The notes: generated from the sequence alone by a model not told the origin. DNA of 64,000 bases from Larus michahellis (GCF_964199755.1 NC_133896.1:91620215-91684214), one strand, 5' to 3'; positions 36,060 to 49,996 are shown, numbered from the stretch's first letter. Numbers and translations are program-made.

Positions 36060-39000
36060 CTACTTATTCAGCCGACTGCAAGAGAAAAGCATTATGTGAG
36101 TACCAGTACTGTAGAGGTGAAAGTCTCTGCTCAGTCACATTAGAGCCAGCCAACCCCCCACTTTTTTGCTTAGTGTAGAGAATGCCGACTCGCCCCTGTA
36201 GCTGAGGATGCAAATGGTTGCTTGGGCATCCACACGGCTGCGGTTTAGGTTTCAGTTACATTGAGCTGCTTACTTGGCAAAGAGAGTTAAAGAACAACTG
36301 TATCAGCACTTGTATTGCACAGATTTATCTAGTTTTTGATGCAGTTGTATGGGCTTTGTCCTCTCTTTATGGGGATTATTTTTTAACCTTGATAAAAAGT
36401 AGGTGAAAACAAGACGAATTCTTTGACACAAGTTGCACGAACCAACTCGTCACCATATATACATCCCAGCTATGAAGTAACATTTGCCAATAAACATTCT
36501 CAAGGAATTCTCAGTGACAGTGAAAATAAAATAAGTGAAACTATCACAATTTGCCTCTGTCACTAGTGAAAATTAAGCAGAAGTACAGTTCTGTACCTAT
36601 ACATTAATTGAACTGGTTCATGCATCATCTTAGTTCTCCAATTCCAGTGATAGAATAGCTGCCTGTGTTCCTTCACAGCTGCTATGATGCCTGATATCAT
36701 AATAAGCTTAAAGACCTGGAAAAAGGCAGCTGGGAAATCCCTGCTCCTGTGAAAAGGGCCAGGACATGATAGTGTATTTCATATCGATGGGGCCAGGCTC
36801 TTTTCAGTGGTGCCCGGCAACAGGACAAGAAGTAATGGGCACAAACTTGAGCATAGGAGGTTCCACCTAGACATGAGGAGGAACTTCTTTACTTGGAGGG
36901 TGGCAGAGCACTGGAACAGGCTGCCCAGAGAGGTGGTGGAGTCTCCAACTCTGGAGACATTCAACACCTGCCTGGACGTGTTCCTGTGCAACCTGCTCTA
37001 AGGTGACCCTGCTCTGGCAGGGGGGTTGGACTAGATGATCTCCAGAGTTCCCTTCCAACCCTATGATTCTATGATTCTACGATATCACCCACGGCCTTTA
37101 GGAGAGGGCATGTGCTGTGGTTTTCTCCTCTTTTTCCTTGCTCCCGAGAGGTTATTGGCAATTTTCACAAATTGCAGTCCAGCATTGTGCTAGCAGAGCT
37201 GGAATCACATTATGGACATCATGGATTTTAAAAATTTATGTTTCATCCTTGAGCTTGGTTGTGTGCCTTCCACCTCCACAACCTTGATATCCAGGTCCCA
37301 GATCCACTGTGGAACCCATCAAAGGACTCTGTAGCTCCTGCTTGGGTTTGGCCAACTCCTCTTCAACATCAAGGTAATTCAAGTGAAAACTCTCTGCTCA
37401 AAAGTTCCCCAGCACGGCGCTATCATGGGTTTGGGGTATAACAGGAAATTCATTAAACACAGCTCATAACTCTTAAACATGACTTAACATGAGTAAGCCC
37501 TGAAAATTATGAAATGCATCTGTACCGTAGCACTAAGCAGGTTCAAGTTCCATTTTTCCCCGCTTGACTATCAAACTCCCCTGTCTTGAAAACAGAGTCT
37601 TTGCCCATTCCGGATGCCCTCATTGCCACTTACTGTTGACACTGACATGTCTTGTTTTCCAACAAGTATTGTCTTGCTCGTATCATCCTTTTTGCCCGTT
37701 GCTGCCAGGAAAGAAGGAATAAATAATGATTGGATATTTTCTTGCTTCAAATGCTTTCCTCTGAAGTGGTAGTAAAGCACTGTCTGACATCTGCAAACTG
37801 TCCATCTCTAGCCGCTTGCTTTGAGTCTAAGGATTGACCCTTTATCTGCTCTGCCCTGCACCCAGACAGAAAATCAGATGACTCCTATGGTTTAGGGAGA
37901 CTTGTCATCTCTTCACCTTTCACAGGGACGAGGGCACTCACCCTTCTCCGCTGCCAGCTTATACCGCTGATGATGCACAGGCATGCTAGGCCAAACACCA
38001 ATACACTGCCTCCAATACTTGCTCCAGTTACCGCATAGCTAATCCAAACAGGAGCTTCCTCTGTGGAAGGAGAAAAGTATTCAGAGACACATACAAAAAG
38101 AATTTTAAGGACTTTGACTGGAGACAGGCACGTGACACTAATTTCCATACCCACGGGGTAACTAAGGCTGATCTTCATGTCATTGTCTTCTATGAGGTGA
38201 CAGTTCCACAGCCCTGCAGCACTGACGTTCACCTCCACCTTTGCTTCATTCTGCTTTGACTTCTTGACGTCCTCCTGAGTCCCATTCACACGTTCCCAGA
38301 GCAAGTGAGCGTTGGGTGGGAGAGGACTAGAGACCTGGCAGATCAGCGTCGTCTTGGCCCCGCTGGGGAGTGGCCCAACAGGGTTAGCTGAGACTGTAAA
38401 GGTAAGAAAAGAACACATGAGTGAGAGGATGGGAAGGTGGGTCCATTCATACTCTTGTGGCTTCTAGATTTCTGCAGATCTTCGTCTCTTCACCCACTTC
38501 TTTTTCTCTCACCTTTCATCACCACCAGCTCTATCTTGTTCTGTGTATATCTTCCTTTGTATGCCAGCTGGCACTGGTACTGCCCAGAATGGTTGAAATG
38601 GACTTTGTGGAGTTTCAGTTCTATGGTGCTTTCAGGTTTGCTTTCAGGTATCTCAAACCGAAAGTGGTTGCTTTTTTTGGTCTTATGCTGCTCTCCCCGG
38701 GCTGTGACATTGAAATCAAATAGCTCATGAGGGGTTGCATTTTCCTGTCGTTTCCAATTCAGTCGTCCTGTGAAACCTTCTTTCCATATTATCTTCCGGA
38801 AGTTCAGGTGCCATGACAAGATGACAGTGCTATCAACAGTTGCATACTTTCTTTCCAAGACTGGATTCTGAAAACCTGAAATCAGAAGAGACAAGGAATA
38901 CAGAGACAGGGAAAGCCATGGCTACACTTCCCCGTGTCCACCCTTGATCTGGAGAGATGCATGCTGTGCTCAGTTGAAAGAGGACTTGAAGAAAAGCCAT

Positions 39001-42000
39001 GAGATACCCCAGGACGCATAAACAATTAGTGTCTGAGGATGGGTTTAAAGAGCCAAAGCTCCCACGCTTACCAGAGCTGAGAAGAACAGACCCCAAGGAG
39101 AGGGAGATCTTTTAGGACAAGCCTGGAGAGGAAAATGGGAGCAAGTGTGGGACAGAGCGCAGGCAGCAGAGCAATCCCCAAGCTGCAGTGTTGGAAGCCC
39201 TGGGAGATCGACCCTGGAGCACCAGTGCTTGGGATGCTGGAAAGTAAAAGCTCAGCTCATGAGCTGAAGGGAGCACTGGTTCCTGAGCCTGCGTGTGAGT
39301 TGCGTTTTTGTTGTTGCATACCTAATACCTTCACATCAAAGGCGATGTTCTGATTAATCAATGGAGAATCTGCATGGACATGACACATCCAGGTCCCACT
39401 GTCCGTAGCCTCCAGTTTCTTTAACTGCAGTATGTATTTTTGAGGGGCGTTTTCTAAGGGGTTTGTTATTACTGTGTTATTGTTGCTGTTGAACAATGTG
39501 ATGCTGAGATTGGGTAGCGGTTTGGATGAATTTTGCATTAAAGTCAGCTTGGGGACTTCGTTTGGCAGGAAGTGCCCATCTGAAGAAATCGTCACTGTAA
39601 AGACAAAAAGTGCAGCCAGTAAGTCAACTCCTCATCCTGTGAGAGAGCAGCAAGTGTCACAGTAAAAAGAATATGGAGACTTTGTGCCCTGGAGATGTAG
39701 GAGAAATGAACTATCATAGCTCAGGCCAGAAGAAATGGCAGCTGGATAAAAAATCCCAGCAGAGGTGTCTCTCTGAGCTCTACAGTCTCCTCATCTCCTC
39801 CCCCCTCACCTCCTCATGGATAAAAGCCCTCTAATCACTCACATTCAAAGACATGCAGTGAGATATGGACTTTGTGAGAGCCATATTCGCAGGTGTAGAT
39901 GCCAGCATCGGTGAGCTTTAAGTTCAACACCTTCAGCTGTTTAGTGTTGGGGATGATTTCAGATCGATCGCTCATAGTAGCTTTGCCTTTTGAAACAATA
40001 AGCTTGGTTAGGACAAAAGAGGTTTCTCAGCCATATACTGGGGAGAAGAGGTGATGAATTGGAAGCCTTACCTTTAAAAGAGTTAGTTGTAAACGCCCTT
40101 ACGACAAACTTAGAGTACTTCCAGGTCACATGTGAGTCAGAAGGTATGCCTCTGCAGTTCAAGATCACTGGCTCGCCTGCGACCCCAACCTGTAGTTCAT
40201 CTTGATGACCCATAATGGGGATCAGACCTGAAAGTCAATACCCACCAAGAAAGGCATACATTCACTTTCTGAAGGGTGGCTCGGTGAATACTTCCCATCC
40301 TTCCAGAAAGATGCAGCTATTTCTCCTCCCTTTTCCAGATACTGGGAAGATTATCCTCAGTTTCTGATTTTTTCTCTCCTTTGTCTCATCAATCAATCCC
40401 TTTTCTTTTCAGCTCCACAACTTCCCTCCCCTCCACTTTGGTCTCTTTACACAGCTAATGGTTATTCTGTTTCACATACGTTCAGAAACAGGGAAAATGC
40501 CAGCGGTTGTGGTGGATTCGCCATCATTTACAATTTTGAGATGTCAACAGTTTTACTGAAACAACCTTTTTCCACTGGACAAGATTTAGTTATCCCACTG
40601 GTAGCAAAGGCAGAAGAGCATACACCAGCCCTCCTTCACTCCCCAGTCAATACTTGAGGCAACACTGGCAAATTTGCTCACCCTTTCTTCCAATTTTTGC
40701 ATGGATCAAGGCTGAAAGTCCAGGAAAATGAAAGGATAAAGTAAAAAAGAAATGGGAAGGCTGGCCTAATGTAGGATGTGTAAGGTTGAAGTAGGATGTG
40801 TAAGTAGGATGTATAAGGTTGAAGAAACTTTAGGAGTGGTTTCTTGGAAGAACCACTTCCTTTCCTTCATTGTGAAGAGGATTTTTGCAGGAGACCATAA
40901 GAAGGAGATTGAGTTGCCAGAGGTACAACTGAGAATAAGGGGGTTGTGGTCTTCTGCCTCACTGCTGTAAGCTCTCAGAGCTGCCGAACCTGTGAATCCC
41001 CCAGGTAACCCTAGTACTGGAGAGCCACAGAAGTGCAAAATAAAAAGTTTACATGAGTTTAATGGAGGGTTTTCCACAAGTTACATATTCTTCCAAGAGC
41101 ATGGGTGATCTGCAGCATCGCCAATACAGGTTTTCAATGGGCACACTGGACCACAGAAAACAATGCATTTGTCATAAACTGTGAAATTATAAATGCTATT
41201 AGTAAGAGTTGGTAAGGTCCATAAAAGATTTCCAAGCTTTCCTCTGCAACCAGAGGAATCAAAGCCGAGTATCTGAGAACACTGAGAATAAGGTTTGGCC
41301 TTACTCCTTTCTTGGAAAATGAGCACTAAAGAGTCCACCTAATCTTATAACATTAGCAGTGAAACTGAGCAAACCAGTATCATCACATTTGTAAAGGCAA
41401 GTCTGTGATGAGAAACACCCAAGTTTTTGCCCAGGCAGCTGGAGGGAGTGCGGAGGGCAGTATTTTCTACTCTGTGCTCAGTGTGCAGGATCTGGGCTGT
41501 ATTTGGCTCAGGAAATGGCTCTGCCCAAAGGACAAGTCCCTCATCAAGCATTTCTTCATATTCATACAATTTTTGTCAACCTTGACTCTGAATCGCACAC
41601 TGCCTTCCCCAGCTGGTCGTCTTGTTCTTTCATGGCAACATTGTCCAAGTCAGACACTGGTGTGCTACCACCCTTATGCACTCACTGCTTATGGCCCCTA
41701 CCTCTCCTGCCCACTCCTCCGGTGTGAAGTTTGAAGCAAAGCGACAGGGGCACCCTGGCTTTCACAGGAACCCCACTCCTGCATCTCTACAGGGCAGCTC
41801 CCCAAACCTGGTGATGGTCCAGACACCATGGTTTCGGCTGTCAGGTTCAGCAGGCAGGCTGGGAACAGCCTGAATCCCAAAGCTTCAGCCTCTGAAATAA
41901 CCAGGTATGGATGTAGGGAGCCCCTCAGCTTCTAGCCCCTCTGTCCTAATCTCCACTGCATGCCCCCGCCAGAGAGCGGTTGGGCAGTGGAGGTGGGCCA

Positions 42001-42232
42001 GACAAGGTAAGAAGGTGGCTGTCACAGCTGCATTGCTGGAGTGAGCCTGGCTCTAAGCTGTGTGACATATGTTGTATGGCAAATCAGGAGGAGCCTAAAA
42101 ACACCCCAAAAATTGTGAGGCCTGTGGAAAGGCTGCAAGAACTGGGAGGGTTCGCTGAGCTGAGGACTCACCCAGAAGCAGAACGAAGAAGATGGCAAGC
42201 GTGCTGCTCACCACCGTGCCGCATGACTTCAT
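36060..42232 (-). CDS. CD4: CD4, T-cell co-receptor for MHC class II
   Basis: Single-pass T-cell glycoprotein with four Ig-like domains; binds MHC class II outside and Lck inside. Coding exons 42172-42232, 40072-40227, 39843-39986, 39322-39594, 38513-38875, 38151-38393, 37942-38060, 37634-37701, 36060-36075 give 1443 nt, or 480 residues (chicken about 487). Extracellular exons join in phase 1, as in Ig-superfamily genes. Signal peptide: [21 protein letters not shown]1 (residues 21-120, split over two exons) has the C45-C105 pair. D2 (121-211) has TDSGTWMC but no partner cysteine. D3 (212-332) has only QYQC. D4 (333-413) has C351-C397. The membrane helix is near 420-441. The tail keeps the di-leucine and the Lck clasp in LLENKTCQC (C472, C474) and ends HRLNK. 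The last exon is only 16 coding bases; its acceptor (TTGCAG) and frame (completing His, then RLNK-stop) support it. The 5' UTR is probably split, since CTGCAG lies just before the ATG. Confidence 0.95.
36785..37083 (+). repeat. CR1 LINE 3' fragment in the last CD4 intron
   Basis: Plus strand, antisense to CD4. Encodes [20 protein letters not shown] and [19 protein letters not shown], typical of the CR1 C-terminus, then gactagatgatctccagag and ends with repeated attctatg units. 5'-truncated. Confidence 0.95.
40768..40825. repeat. Short imperfect tandem repeat in CD4 intron 1
   Basis: About three copies of a gtaggatgtgtaaggttgaa-like unit, some shortened, in the intron between the signal-peptide exon and D1. 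Confidence 0.75.
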
Positions 42233-42594
42233 CGCTGCAGGAGCGCTCCTCCCTGCTGTGGACCGCAGCGCTGGAAATGCTGTCGCTGCCAAGGGATGCT
42301 ATCCTGGAAGACCCAAATGCTCTGTTAATAATGGCTGATTTTCAGACCTCAGTGGATGGGGACCATCTTCCCAGTCAGTACCCACCATCCTTCAGTGCAA
42401 CGAAATGGAAACTCGTTGGTAAAGTCACCTGAGCCCTGTGTTTCAGCAAAGAATCCAGCTGGAGTGTTCCCCAGAGAGTTTGGTATTAAATGTTTTATTT
42501 TACTCATCCCTAGGTTTCTGGCATTCATTGGACTGCAGGTGTTTATATTGCCAAGAGTTCTGCGCTTTTTTACTTCTCTGTGGTGGGTTATCAG

Positions 42595-43232
42595 TGCTTT
42601 TGCAGCAATTAAGGCTAAACACATACAGGGCTGCGTTAACAAATGCACAGCCAGCAGGATGAGGGAGCTAATTATTTTCCTCTATTTGGCACACCTGAGG
42701 TCTCATCTAGAATAGAGAATCCAGTTTTGAGCCTCCCAGTACAAGACGGATGCCAACAAACAGGACAGAGTCCAATGGAGGGCTACTGGGACAGTGTGGG
42801 GGCTGGAGCGCATGATATATGGTGAGGGACAGAAAACTGGGTTTGGTAGGGAGAAGACAGCCAAGGTGGGACCTTATTTCAGTCTCCCACTATCTAAAGG
42901 ATATTACCTAGGAGAAGGAGCCACATTCTTCTCAGAGGTGCACCGGAGAAGAACACAAGGCAGCAGACATAAGTTGCAGCAGGGAACTGTCGGCTGGATA
43001 TAAGGAAAAATTTCTTCCCACTGAAGGCGCTTTAGCATTGGAACGGATGCCAAAAGATGCCAGGCAATCTCCACCCTCGGAGATATTCAGAGGTTCCCTG
43101 GACAAGGCCCTGAGCAATGTGTTGTAGTTTTAGAGTCAGCCCAGCTGTGAGCAGGACGTTGGACTGGTGACTTCCAGAGGTCCTTTGCCATCTAAATATT
43201 TCTGTGCGATTTTGTGATTCTATGATTAATGC
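42595..43232 (+). repeat. CR1 LINE fragment upstream of CD4
   Basis: Longer but worn CR1 on the plus strand. It can be followed from ttttgcagcaattaaggcta through ccagcaggatgagggagct, ggctggatataaggaaaaat and ccagaggtcctttgccatct to gattctatgatt. It starts about 360 bases upstream of the CD4 ATG, so it lies in the CD4 promoter or first intron. Confidence 0.88.
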
Positions 43233-46200
43233 CATCTTTAGGCTCTCATTTATATTTTCCTTTAGTTTATTTTTTGTCTACTTATTTCTTACCTTAAAAA
43301 TCTCAATAACCACCAAGTCCGATGTAGGAAAGACTTGCTTGAATTCTTAGGACTATTCAACAAAAAGTCTGGGGAAAAGGGAGGAATGAGGTCAGAAAGA
43401 AGAAGTTGCATTGGTGGTAACGAAACCTGAAGTGGGAACTGGGAGCTAACTGTCATGTTAAGGTGAGTTATCAAATTAGATGAAGTATTCAACTGTAGCA
43501 GAGACCAAGTGCTGGTATCAGCTGCAGCTGGGTGGGCTGACAACATGACCATGGCTGCTGGCGCAAGGAGACTACCCAGCTCTAAACCAAGGCGTATGTC
43601 ACAAAAAGGAAGCCAAGCAGGTTAACCAGTCTGGGGAGCAAGCAAAAAACAGTGAGGTGACCTCACCTCTTCAAAAGCAGGCACTGCCCGTGCCAAGAGG
43701 CCCTTGGGGTGAACCTTTCCTGTTGCTTGTCTAAGGTGCCAGCCCTATGAGGACTTGTCCCTGGCAGACATCCGCAGTCCCTCAGACAGAGACCTCCTTG
43801 TGGCCAGGGTGGCTGAGCCAAGAGGTGAAGGTCAAGGGGCCAGGGAGCCAGACGACGAGGCACTGGGGCGTCTCAGAAGCATCCCACCTCCAAGCTCGGT
43901 ACTGGTCAGGATGAGGCAAAGGTTGGAGGATGCCAGGTTTGTGAAAGGGAGCTGGGAGGTGCTGTGTGAACACTGACAGCATGCAGACAGGTCGGAAAAG
44001 GTCTTATGGCATAGCTTAACTTGTAAAGCAGGAAATTCATAGCTGGAAATGCTTCTAGAAACACGCATAGGATGAGGCGGAGTGCTCAAGTTACAAAGTG
44101 TGACAGAGAAAGCAGTGTGAAGAAGAGGGGTTTGGGGTCATCAGGAACCGAGGAACTTGGGGAGCACGAGGGCACCGTACAGAAAGCATGAGCTTTCTCT
44201 AACGCAAGAGAGGCTTCATTTAAACTAGCCAGAACCTGGCTGCTGACACATAAGGTAAGAACTTTTATAAACAAAGGCTGGGGAGAATCCAACAAATATA
44301 GATGAGCATATTATGTGAGCTGAAGCATCTGAAACACAAAAGCTCCTCAAGTGGAGGGTCAGACAGAAGCTGACAAAGCTCAAGGGACAAGCAGTGGGAA
44401 GCGAGCTGAACAAAGTGAGTCCTGTTTTAATGGAGTATGGGAGAACACTATGGATGCTACCAAAGGAGAAAGTCAGATATCAGAAGCAGAACAGACAAGT
44501 AGTGGGGACGTGGAGGAGAGATACAAGCCCAAGGACTTTTGGATCCCTAACAAAAAAATTCACACTGGTTTTCAGAGAAGTCAGTAGGATAGCTGGTGGG
44601 AAGGTCACTCGGCTCTCGCTGATAATAGAAACCTCCTTTCACAGGTAACATGATAGACTGAAGGCTGGAGTCATAATGGGGTTGAACTCAAAAGAAATAC
44701 ATGAGTAATTTTATACAATATTTATATGTACTATGTGCAATATTAAATATGTTCTATTAGAGGATAATTTAATATTGAAACTAATTTAAATGATCAGGGC
44801 ACATGAAACTATCAAAGAGTAGATGAAAACATCAGCACTACATTTACATGGAGATCAGGTCAGCACAACCGACAAACTGACAGCTAGACAGATGTACAAA
44901 TGTACACATATGAAAAATACAGGTGCAAGAGCAAGGCAGAAGCCATGTGCACCATCAGAAGAGGCATAGGTGGCAAAGGCACAGTCAGAGAAGATTTGTG
45001 GCTTGCCTTGTGCAAAGCAAAAAACCCATCCCAGCCCCAGGGAATATTTGCATGAGCTGTTTTGTGCGAAAAAAGCAAAATAAAGGAGCCAGTGCATGTG
45101 ATCGGAGATCACTTCTAGCCAGATGCAATAGCAGTGATCAAGCAGTTTGCTGGGCGATGCTACAGAATAAAGAAAGGGGCAACAACAAGGCATCTGTGTG
45201 CGTCGCACTCCGAAGAAACATCCATAACTGAGAACTGGTGTAGGGCCTTGGCTAAGATCCATTCCTGAGACGACAGAAGAAACCTCATCCCTGCTGTGAA
45301 TATTCGCCCCACCTGTGCCAGTGGGAGCAGCAGGAAAAGTCAGCCCCCACTTTAGAGTGGTATCTACCAATTAATAGGGTCCATGTTGGGTTTCAAATAT
45401 TTTAAGTCATTAAGCTTTATATAAAACCTGAAGATAATGGAACAGGTAAAAATTGATGAAATCGATGAGTCACACACCATCATTTTGTTTTGGCTGGGAC
45501 TCTCTATTTTCCTGTCATCTTATGGCTTTGGTTTGTTCTTCGCCTTCTTGCTACCTCGTTATTGAGTGAAACCACACAACCAGAGCACCGTGGGACTGGT
45601 GAACTGCTGACCTTGCACAGCGTGGTAGACATAGATTGATGCACCTTTGTTTTTCTGTTTCTTCTTGAGGTTTCACATGTGCTGCATTCCTACTCCATTC
45701 ACGCTAATCTTTGTATTTCTGTGTCAGATCTCTACAATATGATGTTTATCACCTACATGTTACAAGTCAGTGGGGAAAATCGGTTGCCTTCAGCTACAAT
45801 TTCCCTTATACACTTTCTCTCTCCCTGTTTATCTCTACTTCTCATGTGTGCCACTTCCTATTTTCCCCCTGTCTTTCTGTCTCCTTCTGTATCCTCCAGG
45901 TCAGGTCACAGGCGATGCTACTCTGGAGTTCACAGATCTCAGTGAGCAAAGCTCTGCTATATTAACTCAGCAAGCCGTTCTCATTAGCAGATGCCTGTAG
46001 CAGACCCACAGCCTCCTTACAGGCAGCCCAGCTGTATCTTCTGGTGGTACTCATAAATTAAGTGGTGTCAGGGAATGTCCCCAGGCACTGGAACACACTC
46101 ATCAGTCCTGTTAAATTGCTAGAACATTTCCTGACACATTTTTGGCCCAGGACAATTCTCGCTTTCCCGAGCAACTCCCGGGATGCATTTAGGTGTTAGC

Positions 46201-46669
46201 AGGGGCCAGGGACCACTCCCATTAGGTGACTGGCATGTCGCCAGTTCATTTTAGAGGTTAAGTGAGTTTAATAGCCCAGACCATCTCATGCCAGTTGGCC
46301 TCTGTGCCAGAAACAGTCCAGGCATACTTGATTTATTAGCACGTCTAGCGACAGAGAAGCAGGGCTCCCTCCCAAGTGAACATTGATTTCCATTTCATTT
46401 TAACTTCCCCCTCTTATTAAACTGGTTTAATTTCCTTCTTGCCTTCTTTTAATAATCCCTGCCTCTCTGAGGGATAGGAAAAGGAGAGCTGAGGCAGTGA
46501 GCGAGCGGTCCGGGGGATGATGCCTGCAGGACCAGGTCTAGCCTGGAGAACATCTGCCTGGGAGAGGGGCTGGCAGCCCCTCGCCCCCTCCAGCACCGAG
46601 CCCCGGCAGGCCATGGCCATAGAGAGCTCTCCCCTAGGCTGGCACCGGCATGACACAGGAGGAAACTGA

Positions 46670-46722
46670 AATAAAAAAAAAAACAAAACAAAACAAAACA
46701 CGACAAAACAAAACAAAAAAAT
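46670..46722. repeat. (AAAAC)n simple repeat
   Basis: A run followed by repeated aaaac units, once interrupted by cg. Confidence 0.9.
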
Positions 46723-47214
46723 GCAACCCCAAAACTCAGAAACCGCTCCTGATGCAGAGCGGGCCCATCTCCCTCTCTCTGTGCGCTCCTGCGCTTCTTT
46801 CATGCCCTGCGGTTTTCATGTTTTCTTCTCTCACCCTTGCTTTGTGGCTGCGCTTTTTTGATCTGGCAGCAGCTTGCTCTGCCGGGGGTAGGATGGGGGG
46901 GGGGCCCTCCCAGCCATCCGCTTGCCAAAGGCCTCCCCACCTCAGCCTCCGCCGCCGCTGGGCTGCCCTTCCTTCCCCCGGCCGTGGCTGCCAGGCCATG
47001 GAGCTGAGGGAGGCAGCTGCCTCTTGTCCCCGCACATCAGTGTGGCTTGGCTGCGGGGCTCTGGGCTACAGAGGAATCCACTCCTCTTTTTCTCAGTTTA
47101 AACATCTAAAGCAAAGCTGATCTGGCTGTTTTACTCAGTAGCGGTTTCCTTGAAATTATTTATTAATGTTAAAGCAAACATACACGAGCAGCAGGCAGGG
47201 TAAGAGACCATCCT

Positions 47215-47325
47215 TGTGTTCCAGGCCAGGCTGGGTGGGGCTTTGGGCAGCCTGGTCTGGTGGGAGGTGTCCCTGCCCATGGCAGGGGGGTTGGAACTAG
47301 ATGATCCTTAAGGTCCCTTCCATGA
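47215..47325 (+). repeat. CR1 LINE 3' UTR fragment
   Basis: Only about 110 bases of the CR1 3' end: ccaggctgggtggggctttg, then the tggtgggaggtgtccctgcc and tagatgatccttaaggtccc phrases. Plus strand. Confidence 0.93.
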
Positions 47326-49996
47326 AATGCAACAAAATTAGCCATCAGAAAGCAAAGAGACGATAGCATTGGAGGCCATGTCACAGGGCCCCACTGTCCC
47401 CCTGAGACTGGCCCGATTTCCCCTCGGGCGCCGCTGGCCCTTCATCTGAGAGTGGTGGGCAGCCTTGGGAGCTGCTGCGAGAGGGAACTGCTGGGGCAGG
47501 GGCCATGGGCCCCGGCGGGTGAGACTGCCGATCCCTCAGAGAGAGGTCCCACCATCAGGAGGAGGCCGCCATCTCAGCGCTGCCCAAGCTCTCTTCAGCC
47601 CCGAAGTCCTCATGGCCTAGCCATGTGCCTGGACCTATCTGGAGGCCATGAGAAGCGGCTCCATCTTTGCAACTCCAGGAAGCTCCCTGCAGCCTCTAAC
47701 CCCTCCGGCAGCCCAAGGGGATGCCAAGACCTGCCTTTGCCTCACAGGCATTTCAGCACCTGCTTTCTGAGCTTTCTCCCCCGTCTTTCCTCCTAACCCT
47801 TCTCTTTTTGGCTTCACAAACAGCCTTTCATCCTACAGTTCGCAACTGCAGCCCAGGGGTGACTTTCTAAAGCTGCTGGAGGCTGTGACTAGCAAAGGCA
47901 CAGAGATGCCCTCCAAAGGCAGGCCCTCCATCACCCTCCCAAGCCATGTGCATGCCCGGGATGGCGTTCAGGTATCATTAATGCAGCTGCCAAAGTGGGA
48001 ACAGCGAGATCTTACCATGCAGCATACTTGATGCGCAGCCCAGACGGGAGAAGGGTCTATATACATATTGATAAGGTCAGGGCAGCAAAATGGCGTATAC
48101 CCGCCCAGTCAGAGCAAAAATGCCTCCATTACATCTAGGGAGCCCAGGAGACACCCCTCCTTAATTTTTCCCTGGTGAATACAGGGTCCCCACATGAGGC
48201 TGTGGCAGATCTGGTGGACAGTGTCCCTGGGAGCCTGAGAACCAGGAGCGGGAAGGAGACAGATGCTCAATTTAGGTGAAGCAAGCCCTGCTGTATTGCA
48301 GGCAGCTTTGGCAGCCATGTTTGTGAAACACTGGGGAGGATGAAGGAAAAGTCTGCGAACTGATTTGCGGCTAACGTGCACCCGGGACTTCAGAGGACTG
48401 TTCAGTTTATAGTGGAGAACATTAAGTAGTAACCTGAACTCAACTTTAATGCACCACGTAGAGGAATATCTGAGGTGGCTGACAAAGGTTGAGTAGAATA
48501 CGCCACCTGAAAGTTGAAAAATTCAACCAGAAATGAAACTCACGTTTTTAACAGTGGAGCAGCCCATGGAAGGGTAAAGCAAGTCTCTTTTCTGGTGTCC
48601 TTACATTGAAAGGATCCCTCTTTCTCCAAGAAACACTGCTCGATCAGCCCTAAGTCTAGTGGATTGGGCTACATCGGCAGCCGGTGTCAGGCAGTGACAC
48701 AGTCAGCCTGGATTAGCAGAACAGACCCCTCCAGTCTCAGCACATACAGATGAAAGCAGACATCCCTAGTTAGCTAGAGACCAGAATCTTCTTATTTTTC
48801 AGGCTTTTTTTAGAATAAAGTTCTCCTTCCTGGAGGGCACATGGAGAAGGTGATAGCAAGTGGCAGCTGGTGGAGGGCTGCTCCCCAGTGCGTTTCCGAC
48901 CCTGGGGGATATACGGTCATCAGTGATAGGCCCTCATATTTGACATTTTTCCCTATACATGGATATGAAAGATCTGTGAGATCCCCAGGCTCCGAGGCAG
49001 TTTGAGCTTTTCGTAGCTCACCTTTTTTTTGCCCCTTTCAGGGAAAAATCCAGGGAGACAAATACTTCTTAGTTAAAACTAAAAGACCTTGTAGAATTGC
49101 ACAGCCAGAAGTATTATCAAGTCAAAGGTTCAAGATGGTTTTACATCAGACCTTTAAGTGGGGCAACACCAACCCATCTGTGCCGAAACAGCAACTCGTG
49201 TGGAATAGTAAAGTTCGTAACATTAAAAAAAACGAAAACAGATTGGCCTCTTTTCTCAGAGAAAGAAAGAAAGAAAGTTTCCTTACCTCTTTTTTCCTCC
49301 GTCTCTGCCTCTCTGTTTCTGTCTTCTTGTGTTTGTCACCTGCCGTAATTGATCTCACCCAGCTACAGCTGAAACAAAAGAAGAATTAAGTTGATGTTCA
49401 GAAAGCAGCTCAACAGACGTCGGCCTTGATGTCTCCTCCTCTCCAGCCGGAGCGTCAGCAAAGTCTTGCTACCAGTCCAAGTTCTGCTGACATCCGCCAA
49501 CTTCTCTAGGTAGATGGTGATTTTCCAAATGCATGTGATCTCGACTCTGGGTGTGAACAGAAATGGAGAGCGTAACGGAAGGCGATGTATTGCAGTGCCT
49601 GGTGAGAATGAGTGTGTAAAACAGAGAGAGCCTATTGGCCATATGGCAGCTGATGGGAGGCCGTGACGGGGCTGAAACTTAAAAGTGAATGGTTGGAAAC
49701 CGGTTCTGCTCTTCTGACAAAGAGAGCTCGCAAATTATCGTCTTAGCTGAGCAGATCCGGACCTAGGCCACACTTCTGATACTCTGTAAGAGCAAGCCGA
49801 CCTCCATTTCCCAGCCTGTCTCCTGCGTCAACACTAAGCGGAGGCACCTCTGAGGAGCCAACCATGGACCTGACCCCAGGTATTGCACAGGGATAATAAC
49901 AGAGGAAGAGAGGACCCCTGATGGTATGTTAGGGTCACCTCTCTGTGGACTATGGCTGAGATTTGGGGTGAAATGAGACAATATTTTCTTTATAGC

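Larger units (their letters stand above)
43233..49996. other. CD4-LAG3 intergenic region, CD4 side
   Basis: About 6.8 kb without a recognisable gene. AT-rich around 44700-44800; contains a CR1 fragment (47215-47325) and an AAAAC repeat. By analogy with mammals, the non-coding CD4 first exon and T-lineage control elements would be expected on this side, but I cannot point to them. Confidence 0.45.

Noticed and set aside
38151-38393. CD4 domain 4 exon reading on past 38151 towards the membrane exon
   Set aside because: The frame stays open, but a G|GTATGG donor at 38145-38150 restores phase 1 and joins SLSYPV to EEAPVW, as in other Ig exons.
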